Assembly (NCBI RefSeq): GCF_020829595.1
Contig: NZ_JAIVFW010000022.1
Span: 1 to 64,000 of the forward strand
DNA length: 64,000 nt
DNA from: Nostoc sp. CHAB 5844
GTDB lineage: Bacteria > Cyanobacteriota > Cyanobacteriia > Cyanobacteriales > Nostocaceae
Direction: 5' to 3'
The translations under genes and the position numbers were made by a program. The notes beneath the pieces are model-generated. The model was not told the DNA's origin. It ran no database searches and worked only from the letters and a program-made list of their open reading frames with translations. This document shows positions 34,262 to 42,407 of the stretch, piece by piece; position 1 is the stretch's first letter; each line of letters starts with the position of its first letter.

Positions 34262-35035
34262 ATGGACGTAATTCCAGCAATTGATTTACTCGAAGGTCGT
34301 TGTGTGCGACTGTATCAGGGAAACTATGAAAAATCGCAAGTTTTTAGTGAAAATCCGGTTGATGTTGCTAAACAATGGGTAGATCAAGGTGCAACTAAAT
34401 TGCACTTAGTTGATTTAGATGGAGCAAAAGCAGGTAAAGTAGTAAACTTGAAAGCTATTGAAGCGATCGCCCAAGCAATATCAGTACCGATTGAAGTTGG
34501 TGGCGGATTGCGCGATCGCTCTAGTGTGCAACAACTGTTTAACTTGGGTGTAGAATGGGCGATTCTCGGAACTGTCGCCGTTGAACAACCCCAGCTAGTC
34601 CAAGAACTCTGTCAAGAATTTCCTCAACAGATTATTATCGGCATTGATGCCCGTAATGGGAAAGTAGCAACGCTTGGTTGGTTAGAAACTTCTGAAGTTT
34701 TAGCCACTCAACTAGCTGTACGAATGCAAGAATTAGGTGTAGCCACCATTATCTACACAGATATTCACCGTGATGGAACTCTCAGTGGCCCCAACATTGA
34801 AGCCTTGCGTGAACTTGCTAATGCTATTTCTATCCCGATAATTGCTTCTGGTGGTGTCAGTTCTGTGACTGATTTGTTGAGTTTGTTAGCTTTAGAACCG
34901 CAAGGTGTCACAGGTGCAATTGTGGGACGTGCTTTGTATACTGGCGATATTTTACTCAAAGAAGCACTGCGAGCGATCGGGCCAGGACGCATTCAAGATA
35001 TTCCACCAAATCTTGGCTTTTCTTCCTTCGCCTAA
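34262..35035 (+). CDS. hisA: HisA, ProFAR isomerase of histidine biosynthesis
   Basis: 257 aa TIM barrel that isomerises N-(5'-phospho-ribosylformimino) AICAR ribonucleotide (ProFAR) to PRFAR, the fourth step of histidine synthesis. [20 protein letters not shown] carries the catalytic Asp, VEVGGGLRD-like [15 protein letters not shown] and [10 protein letters not shown] bind the phosphates, and [14 protein letters not shown] contains the second catalytic Asp. ATG preceded by AGAGAGG. Not in a his operon here, as usual in cyanobacteria. Confidence 0.97.
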   Translation: MDVIPAIDLLEGRCVRLYQGNYEKSQVFSENPVDVAKQWVDQGATKLHLVDLDGAKAGKVVNLKAIEAIAQAISVPIEVGGGLRDRSSVQQLFNLGVEWAILGTVAVEQPQLVQELCQEFPQQIIIGIDARNGKVATLGWLETSEVLATQLAVRMQELGVATIIYTDIHRDGTLSGPNIEALRELANAISIPIIASGGVSSVTDLLSLLALEPQGVTGAIVGRALYTGDILLKEALRAIGPGRIQDIPPNLGFSSFA

Positions 35036-35187
35036 AAATAGGGTGATTGAAAATTGCGGCTAGACAAACTACGTTGTGAATATAGAAAGCAGGTTATGTC
35101 TGTTTAGCCGCGCATAATTTCCGGAATAACTATTTACACTGTTGTATTTCAAGTAGTAAAGATTTTACAAGCAGTCAGTGTATTCTT

Positions 35188-35313
35188 ATGCCTCGTAAAA
35201 AACCACTTAATAATGGTAAACCAATTAAAACAGAACCTGGTGCTATCCGGTTTATCGGCAAAAATGACAAAATCGATCAACCACATCTGAAAAAACTCGA
35301 TAAACCAGAATAA
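35188..35313 (+). CDS. Micro-protein of 41 aa, PRKKPLNNGKP family, member 1
   Basis: ATG at 35188 begins MPRKKPLNNGKPIKTEPGAI, followed by RFIGKNDKIDQPHLKKLDKP and a final E. Highly basic and probably unstructured. The core PRKKPLNNGKPxKT is repeated in the next small gene at 35516, with different flanks, which strongly argues that both are translated. Located 152 bp after hisA on the same strand. Function unknown; the basic core could bind nucleic acid or a membrane. Confidence 0.6.
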   Translation: MPRKKPLNNGKPIKTEPGAIRFIGKNDKIDQPHLKKLDKPE

Positions 35314-35397
35314 ATTTGTATAACATTTAACTACAAATTATAGCAATTATTTTTAATATAAACTTTAATTTTTGACAACATTGGGTTTCTTCTCTAC

Positions 35398-35436
35398 ATA
35401 GAGACGCATTTATTACCGCGTCTCTTTTTATTTTTA
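35398..35436 (+). terminator. Candidate terminator between the two micro-genes
   Basis: TAGAGACGC and GCGTCTCTTT are inverted around a short AT-rich loop and followed by TTTATTTTTAT. It lies about 85 bp after the first micro-gene. Confidence 0.6.
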
Positions 35437-35515
35437 TGTGTAAATTTTTTAACTAATTTCTGGATTCAGTAATATTCTTGTTGTATGTAATCTTATAGTT
35501 AACTGCCACAATCTT

Positions 35516-35629
35516 ATGTCTAATCAAAAATCGAATGCTAACCAGCAACCTAGTAAAAAATCGAATGAAGCCAGTCCTCCCCGCAAGAAACCTCTGAACA
35601 ATGGTAAACCAAATAAAACAGATCCCTAA
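35516..35629 (+). CDS. Micro-protein of 37 aa, PRKKPLNNGKP family, member 2
   Basis: ATG at 35516 gives MSNQKSNANQQPSKKSNEAS, then PPRKKPLNNGKPNKTDP and a TAA. The C-terminal PRKKPLNNGKPNKT matches the N-terminus of the preceding micro-protein in 12 of 13 core positions, so the shared core sits at opposite ends of the two peptides. Basic, Ser/Asn/Gln/Lys rich, no hydrophobic segment. Between the two genes at about 35400-35425 lies an AGACGC...GCGTCTC hairpin with a following T-run, a possible terminator of the first. Confidence 0.6.
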   Translation: MSNQKSNANQQPSKKSNEASPPRKKPLNNGKPNKTDP

Positions 35630-35883
35630 TTATCAATAAAAACTTATCATCAAGTATGTTTAAACAATAGAGATGTAATAGTAAATACGTCTCTAAATTA
35701 ATTTTTTATATAGCATTCTTAAATGAGTGACTTATTTCTACAAATAGTTTATACATCAAATAGGAATGCTATATTTTAGTACAAATCGGCGTAAATAAAT
35801 CATCCATCATCAGTACTGAAAAGTTCACTATACGGATTGATTCATTTCAGACTTCAATTCATACTTCAGACTTTCTTTACTAA

Positions 35884-36963
35884 CTATTTATTTTTCACCT
35901 GACTTTTTGCCTGTTCTAACGCTATCTCTTTAATTGCTTGGTATGAATTTATATTTGCAGTACCTTCAATAGCTTTAACTGCCAAGTCTTGAACTTGTTT
36001 TAGTGCAGATTCTAGTTGTTTGGAGAGGTTTTGTATCCGCATTTCTTGATTAGTAATAGTTTGTTCTAAAGATTGTAATCTCTGCTCATAAAAACGCTTT
36101 TGTCCTTCTACTTCTTTAGCATATAAATCTGCTTTTACCTTGGCTTGGTAATGAGCAATACCTTTACCTTCTTCTGTAGCTTTTTTCAAGGCTGCTTCTT
36201 TCTCTTTCGGGAATGCTTCTACCTTAGCTTTAGCTTCTTCAAATTGCTTTTCACGTTCAGAAATTTGTTTTTCACGTTCAGCCCACTGCTTTTCTGTTTC
36301 TTGTTGAAATTCTTCCAACTGCTTGTAAAAAGTTTTTTGGCTTTGTTCATATTCATCAGCTGCCAACTTCCGTTGGAGTTCTAAATCATATTTATACTCT
36401 GCTGTATCTCTTTGTCGAGTTTTATTTAAATTATCATTGCGTTCTTTAATTGACTGCTTATATTCTTCCTGTTCTTTTTGCCAAACAACACGTTGCTCAA
36501 TTATTTCTTGTGACAATACTTCATAACGTTGACTATACTCTTCCTGATACGTCTTAGAATTATCTTCATAGGCGGTAATCAACGTGTCTAATGTATTTTC
36601 CGCAACTTCTAAATTATGTAGCTGTTTTAAGGCTGTAATTTCTGTTTCTACAGATTGTCTAATTTCTCCTAATTTAGAAGCTTGTGTAGTTAACTGTTCT
36701 GATAGCTCATTTGCCGCACTACCAAAGCCTAATTGAATTTTAGCTAAGCTTTCAATTGTAAAATTCATCTTTTGTTGGATAGTGACTGGCTGATTCATGG
36801 TTGTATTTTGTTCTACTTTAGGCTTATCTATGTTTACAGTTTGACTAGCTTTTACGGCTTGATTTAATTGAGTTCTTAGTCCTGATGTTTCTTTAGCCAA
36901 CTCTTCGTATGCTTGCAAAATTTCAGCTTTGGTATTCTTATCTGTTAGTTTTTTACTCGCCAT
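35884..36963 (-). CDS. lfiB: Coiled-coil-rich protein, probable LfiB-type filament protein
   Basis: 359 aa, almost entirely coiled coil from about residue 75 to 335 (EEYSQRYEVLSQEIIEQRV, EKQWAEREKQISEREKQF, LEQTITNQEMRIQNLSKQL). It shares its layout with the gene upstream: MNFTIESLAKIQLGFGSAAN versus TVDSIVKGLADLQLEFGS, and QVQDLAVKA versus QAQDLAMRA near the end. ATG with strong GGAGG. Adjacent coiled-coil genes divergent from sphR match, from memory, the Anabaena alr4504/alr4505 pair reported to form hetero-filaments and named LfiA/LfiB; the symbol is an inference from this context. Second gene of a two-gene operon, 41 bp after the first. Confidence 0.75.
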   Translation of the reverse strand: MASKKLTDKNTKAEILQAYEELAKETSGLRTQLNQAVKASQTVNIDKPKVEQNTTMNQPVTIQQKMNFTIESLAKIQLGFGSAANELSEQLTTQASKLGEIRQSVETEITALKQLHNLEVAENTLDTLITAYEDNSKTYQEEYSQRYEVLSQEIIEQRVVWQKEQEEYKQSIKERNDNLNKTRQRDTAEYKYDLELQRKLAADEYEQSQKTFYKQLEEFQQETEKQWAEREKQISEREKQFEEAKAKVEAFPKEKEAALKKATEEGKGIAHYQAKVKADLYAKEVEGQKRFYEQRLQSLEQTITNQEMRIQNLSKQLESALKQVQDLAVKAIEGTANINSYQAIKEIALEQAKSQVKNK

Positions 36964-37004
36964 ATTAAACCTCCAAATACTCTCAATGATTCAGAAAAAA
37001 CTAC

Positions 37005-37988
37005 CTATTTAGCGGCAGAAGTACCAAAAGCTCTCATTGCCAAATCTTGCGCTTGTTTCAAAGTGGCTTGTAATTGCGTTGAAATACTTTCTATTTGCTC
37101 TACTTGTTTCTTAATTGTCTCTTCTAAGCTTTGGATTCTTATTTCATAGCTTTGCTTAGTAGACTCCCATTCTTTTTCAAATAAATCTGCTTCAATTTTG
37201 GCTTTTTGGCTGGTTTCTTTGATTGCTTCTTCTCTAGCCTTTTTAATAGCTTCTTCCAATTCTGCGGGGAATGCTGCCACTTTTTGTTGATATTCTTTAA
37301 ATACAGCTTGATTACTAGAAAGAATTTTCTCCCGCTCAGTCCAGTCTTTTTCTTTTTGCTGTGTCTTTTCTTGAATATCTCTTTCTAAGTTGCGTTTCTT
37401 CGCTTCATAAGCATCTGTATTTAGCTTGCGAGTGGTTTCTAATTTATATTGATATTCTTCTTGTTCTTGTTGACGTTCTTTAGTTGTCGTATCATTGTAT
37501 GCTGTTACTGCTTCTTCATACTCTGATTGTTCTTTTTGCCATTCTTTACGCTTAAGAGCAATTTCTTTTTCAATGGCTTCTTTTTTACTGGCAGTATCTT
37601 GTTCTAGAGTTTTTAATTTTTCTTGATGTTCTTGAGTTAAAATATCTAGGGTATCTGCTACAATTTTAATTCTTTGTAGTTCTTGCAGATGTTGATTTTC
37701 AATTTCTATAGCTCGGTTCAGTTCATCTAATTTAGAGTTTTCTTTAGCTAGTTTTTCTGATAGTGAGTTGACAATACTACCAAATTCCAGTTGTAAATCT
37801 GCTAAACCTTTAACAATACTATCAACAGTATATGTAGAAGCCGCAGTTAAAATTTCTTGGTTTTTTGCTTTTTCTGCTTCTTCTTGTTTGGTAGCAATTT
37901 TAGATTCTAATTTTTTTCTTTCAGCTAAGATTTGTTGAAATGCTTGTATTAGTTGCTGTTTGCTGTCTTTAACTGCAACTGAAGTCAT
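37005..37988 (-). CDS. lfiA: Coiled-coil-rich protein, probable LfiA-type filament protein
   Basis: 327 aa from the ATG at 37988, supported by AAGGGAG upstream; the TTG two codons earlier is less likely. Nearly continuous heptad sequence (LEQDTASKKEAIEKEIALK, NLERDIQEKTQQKEKDWTER, QSLEETIKKQVEQIESIST), ending DLAMRAFGTSAAK. Clearly paralogous to the following gene. Location between hisA-side genes and sphR, on the opposite strand to sphR, matches the remembered Anabaena order (all4503 divergent from alr4504). Expected to form cytoplasmic filaments together with its neighbour; the symbol is inferred. Confidence 0.75.
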   Translation of the reverse strand: MTSVAVKDSKQQLIQAFQQILAERKKLESKIATKQEEAEKAKNQEILTAASTYTVDSIVKGLADLQLEFGSIVNSLSEKLAKENSKLDELNRAIEIENQHLQELQRIKIVADTLDILTQEHQEKLKTLEQDTASKKEAIEKEIALKRKEWQKEQSEYEEAVTAYNDTTTKERQQEQEEYQYKLETTRKLNTDAYEAKKRNLERDIQEKTQQKEKDWTEREKILSSNQAVFKEYQQKVAAFPAELEEAIKKAREEAIKETSQKAKIEADLFEKEWESTKQSYEIRIQSLEETIKKQVEQIESISTQLQATLKQAQDLAMRAFGTSAAK

Positions 37989-38561
37989 ACTCAAACTCCC
38001 TTAATTATCAATAAATTGATTAGGTAGCAAACCATACCAATAGCTATCCCATGCAGACATCAGAGTAACCTTTAAAACAGTAGTTTTTGTTCAGTACAAA
38101 TACTGGAATGAAGAAATACTGAAACTTGAGTACGATGTAAATTAACCGTACTGCTTTTTTGTAGGTATGGTTTCTACGTTCAAATGCTATAGTACTCTTG
38201 TACTAACAAATATACTCAAACTCATTCGCCCTTGTCAATAGAGAATGGATGCTTTGATGAGAATATGTGTCGGGGATGCGAAAAAGCTTGTTTTTATGAG
38301 ATGTTGCGGTGTAAAATCACGTAATCTGCAAATCAGAAAAGCTGAAAACAAGCTTCACAATACTGAATCTTAAGGTTCAACAAAGATTTTTTCTTGTCAA
38401 ATTGCAACAAATCTGCTTTATAATATTGTACATATGGCTGTTACATATGTTACTTTTTGTAAAGTTATTGGCCACGGCGCAACTGTAAATGCACCGAGAA
38501 GATAGATAATTGACTCGTTTCTCATACTGATACAAGCACGGGGCAGACTTTTGTGATATCA
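37989..38561. other. Divergent promoter region lfiA/sphR, 573 bp
   Basis: AT-rich. On the plus strand TTGTCA at 38394 and TATAAT at 38419 are separated by 19 bp, a slightly long but plausible sigma-70-type promoter for sphR with a 5' leader of about 130 nt. No Pho box was seen with confidence. Nothing else recognised. Confidence 0.4.
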
Positions 38562-39314
38562 ATGTACACCAGTGAATCGACCAAGTATTCTGCCAGAGCA
38601 GATATCGGACATACAAGCCAGATTCTAGTGGTAGAAGATGAAGAGCTAATCCAAGAGATGCTCGTTGTAGCATTGGAAGAAGAAGGTTATGGAGTCGTCA
38701 CAGCCCCAGATGGGCGGGTTGCGGTCGAGTATCTCAAAAGTTTTGAACCCAACTCAGGTGAGTTTCCCTTTGATTTGGTGATTCTTGACTTGATGTTGCC
38801 GCAAATCAATGGTTTAGATATTTGTCGTTTGCTACGGCATCAAGGCAATCCAGTGCCGATTTTGATGCTCAGTGCTAAAGGTAGTGAAACTGATCGCGTG
38901 TTGGGTTTAGAAGTAGGCGCAGATGACTATCTCACCAAACCCTTTAGTATGCGGGAATTAGTGGCTCGTTGTCGCGCACTGCTGCGTCGTCAGCGTTTAA
39001 GCACTTTACCGCAGTTACCAGTTCTGAAATACAAAGACGTTAGCTTAAATCCTCAAGAGTGCCGTGTTTTAGTGCGGGGTCAAGAAGTCAATCTCTCCCC
39101 GAAGGAATTCCGGTTGTTGGAGTTGTTTATGAGTTATGCGCGGCGAGTTTGGTCGCGGGAGCAATTGCTGGATCAGGTTTGGGGGCCAGATTTCGTTGGG
39201 GATAGCAAAACTGTGGATGTTCACATCCGTTGGTTGCGGGAGAAGCTAGAGTTAGATCCTAGTCATCCTGAATATATTGTGACTGTGAGAGGATTTGGCT
39301 ATCGTTTCGGATAA
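38562..39314 (+). CDS. sphR: SphR-type phosphate response regulator (OmpR/PhoB family)
   Basis: 250 aa from the ATG at 38562 (a GTG three codons upstream is possible). Receiver domain ILVVEDEELIQEML, phosphorylation Asp76 in LVILDLMLP, Lys in YLTKPFS; winged-helix DNA-binding domain LSPKEFRLLELFMSYARRVW, ending EYIVTVRGFGYRFG. Directly followed by a kinase and phoU, so it is the PhoB/SphR regulator that activates Pho-box promoters when phosphate is scarce. phoD in this window is a likely target. Confidence 0.88.
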   Translation: MYTSESTKYSARADIGHTSQILVVEDEELIQEMLVVALEEEGYGVVTAPDGRVAVEYLKSFEPNSGEFPFDLVILDLMLPQINGLDICRLLRHQGNPVPILMLSAKGSETDRVLGLEVGADDYLTKPFSMRELVARCRALLRRQRLSTLPQLPVLKYKDVSLNPQECRVLVRGQEVNLSPKEFRLLELFMSYARRVWSREQLLDQVWGPDFVGDSKTVDVHIRWLREKLELDPSHPEYIVTVRGFGYRFG

Positions 39315-39373
39315 TTGGTGAAGATAGTTGTTAGTTTTTATTAATCACGACGCAACTAGCAACTGGGAATCAC

Positions 39374-40699
39374 ATGTTCTTATTGGGATTTATTCTAGGT
39401 TTGGCGCTAGGTATCGGGTTTTGGATTTGGCAACAGGTTCAACTAAACCGTTACTTGGGCAAAGTTCTGCAACCCTACTCTAGTTCGAGCGAGGTAGCTC
39501 TACCGCTGCTACCTCGTTTGCGTCAGGAAATCAAAACATTAAAACAGCAGCGCCAAGATTTGGCGCGATCGCTCCAAATTTATCAAGATTTGTTGGATTT
39601 TGCGCCGATGGGATATTTGCAAGTCGATGAAGAAAATCAACTGCTGTGGTGCAACCAAAAAGCACAAGAAATTTTATATCTGCAAAGATGGCAGCCAGGA
39701 CAGGTGCGCTTGTTGCTAGAGTTGGTGCGGTCGTATGAATTAGATCGGTTGATTGAGCAAACGCGCGATCGCCAAAAACCCCAAACTAAAGAATGGTTAT
39801 TTCATCCCTCATCCGACAATGCAGCAGAATTACCCACGATCAAATCCATGACTTTACGAGCATCTGGTTTGCCTTTACCCAATGGCCAAGTGGCTGTATT
39901 TCTGGAAAATCGTCAACCACTGCTGGACGTAAATCAGCAACGGGATCGTTCCTTTTCTGACTTAGCTCACGAACTGAGAACGCCTTTAACTTCAATTCGA
40001 CTAGTAGCAGAAACTTTACAACACCGCTTAGAACCACCCTTAAATCGCTGGGTTGACCGCTTGATGCAAGAAGTTGACCGACTAATTAGCTTGGTACAAG
40101 GCTGGTTAGAACTGACGCAAATCGAAGCCAACCCAACAATGCAATTGCACCTTGAGCCAGTAGAATTGCGATCGCTGATTGCGTCTGTTTGGGAAAATTT
40201 AGAACCATTGGCACAAAGACAACATTTATCTCTTACTTATTCTGGCCCAGAAGACATTTGGGTGAAAGCAGACCAAGCACGTATTTATCAAGTTTTTCTC
40301 AACTTGCTAGACAATAGTATTAAGTACAGTTGTCCTAGCACTAGTATTCAAGTCGAAGCGAAAATAATCTCATCAGAAGATAATCACAAGCATAGTTCTG
40401 GATCTCCCACCATAGAAATAAATTTAATTGATTCAGGAACAGGTTTTTCCGAAGCCGACTTACCCCGTATTTTTGAGCGATTTTATCGTGGTGATCAAGC
40501 CAGAACTCATTCGCCCTTATCAGATAATTCTATTGGATCAATTGTGGGCAACGGTTTAGGTTTGGCGATCGTGCGGCAAATCCTGTTAGCTCATGGTGGT
40601 TCCATTAAAGCGATGAACCATCCCAAAACGGGAGGAGCTTGGATGCAACTGATACTTCCCGAAGTTGTGGCAAACTCTCAAAGCCAAGACTATAGTTAA
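39374..40699 (+). CDS. sphS: SphS-type phosphate sensor histidine kinase
   Basis: 441 aa. One N-terminal hydrophobic helix FLLGFILGLALGIGFWIWQ, a charged linker, a PAS-like region (LLDFAPMGYLQVDEENQLLW), then HisKA FSDLAHELRTPLTSIRL with His199 and HATPase boxes NLLDNSIKYS, DSGTGFSEADLP and GNGLGLAIVRQI. The single membrane helix followed by PAS is the known layout of SphS, which lacks a large periplasmic sensor and depends on PhoU and the phosphate transporter. Starts 59 bp after sphR; phoU follows by 28 bp. Confidence 0.88.
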   Translation: MFLLGFILGLALGIGFWIWQQVQLNRYLGKVLQPYSSSSEVALPLLPRLRQEIKTLKQQRQDLARSLQIYQDLLDFAPMGYLQVDEENQLLWCNQKAQEILYLQRWQPGQVRLLLELVRSYELDRLIEQTRDRQKPQTKEWLFHPSSDNAAELPTIKSMTLRASGLPLPNGQVAVFLENRQPLLDVNQQRDRSFSDLAHELRTPLTSIRLVAETLQHRLEPPLNRWVDRLMQEVDRLISLVQGWLELTQIEANPTMQLHLEPVELRSLIASVWENLEPLAQRQHLSLTYSGPEDIWVKADQARIYQVFLNLLDNSIKYSCPSTSIQVEAKIISSEDNHKHSSGSPTIEINLIDSGTGFSEADLPRIFERFYRGDQARTHSPLSDNSIGSIVGNGLGLAIVRQILLAHGGSIKAMNHPKTGGAWMQLILPEVVANSQSQDYS

Positions 40700-40727
40700 T
40701 AGTATCTTCACTTTTGAGAATACAAGT

Positions 40728-41393
40728 GTGGAAGCTGTCGTTTATAATCCCAACCCAGACAGTTCTCAGTTGGCACGCGCTATCAGGCGCTTAGAACGAG
40801 ATGTTTTACGCATGGGAGCTTTGGTAGAACAATCATTTCGCCTTAGCCACCAAGCGTTATTTGCTCGTAACCTCACAGCTGCTGAAGAACTCCCGCAATT
40901 AGATAAAAAAATTGACCGTTTTTATAGACAAATAGAATCAGACTGTACAGCAATTATGACCCAAGCACCAACAGCCCAAGATTTGCGCTGTTTGAGTGCT
41001 TTTATGCAATTAGTGCGAGATTTAGAACGTATTGGTGATTATGCCAAAGATTTAGCCAAAATTTCGGTGAAACTTTTTCCTTATCCGCCTCATACGTCTT
41101 TGCCAGAAATTGAAATTATGTCACACCATGCACAAGCAATGTTAGCAACTAGCTTGGTAGCTTTGGCAGATTTAGATGAAGCTGGCGGCAGAGGAATTAA
41201 GCACCTAGATGATGCTGTAGATAATGCTTACGATCGCCTTTATCAAACCTTAGCTCAACAACGGGATGTTCCAGGAGTAGTAGAGCCAATTATACTGCTG
41301 GCCCTGGCAATTCGTTGTCTAGAACGTATGGCAGATCATGCTACTAATATTGGTCAGCGAGTAGCATATATTGTCACTGGTCAACGCGCTTAA
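40728..41393 (+). CDS. phoU: PhoU phosphate-signalling regulator
   Basis: 221 aa from the GTG at 40728, the usual PhoU length; an open frame extends upstream into sphS but only from TTG. Two three-helix-bundle repeats carry the metal-binding patterns: LVRDLERIGDYAKDLAKIS and LALAIRCLERMADHATNIGQ (E/DxxRxGD-type). PhoU relays phosphate-transporter state to the kinase and holds it off when phosphate is plentiful. Third gene of the sphR-sphS-phoU operon, followed by a terminator. Confidence 0.93.
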   Translation: MEAVVYNPNPDSSQLARAIRRLERDVLRMGALVEQSFRLSHQALFARNLTAAEELPQLDKKIDRFYRQIESDCTAIMTQAPTAQDLRCLSAFMQLVRDLERIGDYAKDLAKISVKLFPYPPHTSLPEIEIMSHHAQAMLATSLVALADLDEAGGRGIKHLDDAVDNAYDRLYQTLAQQRDVPGVVEPIILLALAIRCLERMADHATNIGQRVAYIVTGQRA

Positions 41394-41477
41394 ACACAAT
41401 TGGCAATAGATTTTTCCCAATTATGGAATTGATTATTTAGCAAATTTTTTGTTATTAAATACCAACAATAAAAAATT

Positions 41478-41517
41478 GAGAATTGGAAATTTACACATCC
41501 CAATTCTCGATTTTTTT
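41478..41517 (+). terminator. Terminator of the sphR-sphS-phoU operon
   Basis: GAGAATTGG and CCAATTCTC form a 9-bp stem around a 12-base loop, followed by GA and seven T. It lies 85 bp after the phoU stop. Confidence 0.85.
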
Positions 41518-41532
41518 AGCTAGTGAACAATG

Positions 41533-41565
41533 AGAGCCCCAACTTCTTCAAGAAGTCTGGGATCT
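41533..41565. repeat. Dispersed palindrome, GATCCCCGACTTCTT type, degenerate copy
   Basis: AGAGCCCCAACTTCTTCAAG continues into AAGTCTGGGATCT: a mutated form of the palindromes at 55342-55374 and 62285-62317, also preceded by a degenerate GTGAACAA flank. Confidence 0.7.
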
Positions 41566-41691
41566 GAACCTTTTTATACTATAGGACTCATATAGCAAAG
41601 TGCTGAGTATAAATCTAGTCAATTCAAGTCTTTGAGTAATCAACACTGTCCTAAACTAACGTGAGTTTGTGCTGTCAGTGATAGTCGATAT

Positions 41692-42336
41692 TTATTTTGA
41701 TTGCCTCATTACCAAATTCATTAAACTATCTAGCAGGCGATCGCGAGACAAACAGCTTAATTCTTTTCCATACAGTATTTCCTGTATAATTACATAGGAA
41801 ACTAGCGAACCCATAAAAATATGTGCGATCGCTTCTGGATCTGTAATGCCTAATTCTGGATGCGATGCAAAATACTGACTCAACAACAACCGACCGCGCT
41901 GCACAACTGTTTGATTATAAAGTTTAGCTAGTTCGGGAAAGTTTTGTGACTCAGTAATAATCAAGCGCAACAGCGCCAAATAATCAGGATTATCGGCAAC
42001 TTTGGTTAAATAAGTTTCGCCAACTTGACGCAATAAAGTTGCAGGTTCGCCGTGCAATTCTGTGTTAGAAAAAATACTTTGAAAGCAACTGAGCGTTAAC
42101 CGTTCCATTAACGCTTTAAACAGTCCTTCTTTGTCTCGAAAGTGGCTGTAGATTGTTTGTTTAGAAACTCTAGCTTCTGTACTTACCCTATCCATACTGG
42201 TTCTGGCATAACCTTCTCGCAAAAATACCCGAATCGCTCCTTGCAAGATTTGCTCCTGCTTTGGAGTAATTGCGGGTAACACAATTTCCAGTGGGGAAGT
42301 AGAAGTTTTAGGCATGAAAAGTAAATTTTTTTGCAT
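41692..42336 (-). CDS. TetR family transcriptional repressor of the efflux operon
   Basis: 214 aa. N-terminal helix-turn-helix ILQGAIRVFLREGYARTSMD with RVSTEARVSKQTIYSHFRDK, the classic TetR signature, and a C-terminal ligand domain with a TetR_C-type ending (DPEAIAHIFMGSLVSYVI). Two possible ATGs, 42336 and 42315. Divergent from a YbhG-F-S-R-like ABC operon with a strong palindrome between them, so it most likely represses itself and the operon until a drug or metabolite binds, as CecR does for ybhGFSR in E. coli. Confidence 0.92.
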   Translation of the reverse strand: MQKNLLFMPKTSTSPLEIVLPAITPKQEQILQGAIRVFLREGYARTSMDRVSTEARVSKQTIYSHFRDKEGLFKALMERLTLSCFQSIFSNTELHGEPATLLRQVGETYLTKVADNPDYLALLRLIITESQNFPELAKLYNQTVVQRGRLLLSQYFASHPELGITDPEAIAHIFMGSLVSYVIIQEILYGKELSCLSRDRLLDSLMNLVMRQSK

Positions 42337-42348
42337 ATCTCTTGCTAT

Positions 42349-42373
42349 ATCATACTGGACAGTCTAGTATGAT
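42349..42373. promoter_or_regulatory. 25-bp near-perfect palindrome, probable TetR operator
   Basis: ATCATACT and AGTATGAT flank GAC-A-GTC; the only unpaired positions besides the centre are 42357 and 42365. It lies 12 bp before the repressor ATG and 34 bp before the HlyD ATG, overlapping both divergent promoters. Length and symmetry fit TetR-type dimers. Confidence 0.85.
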
Positions 42374-42407
42374 GACCAAAATATTTTTTACTATCTAGGA
42401 TGCTAAT

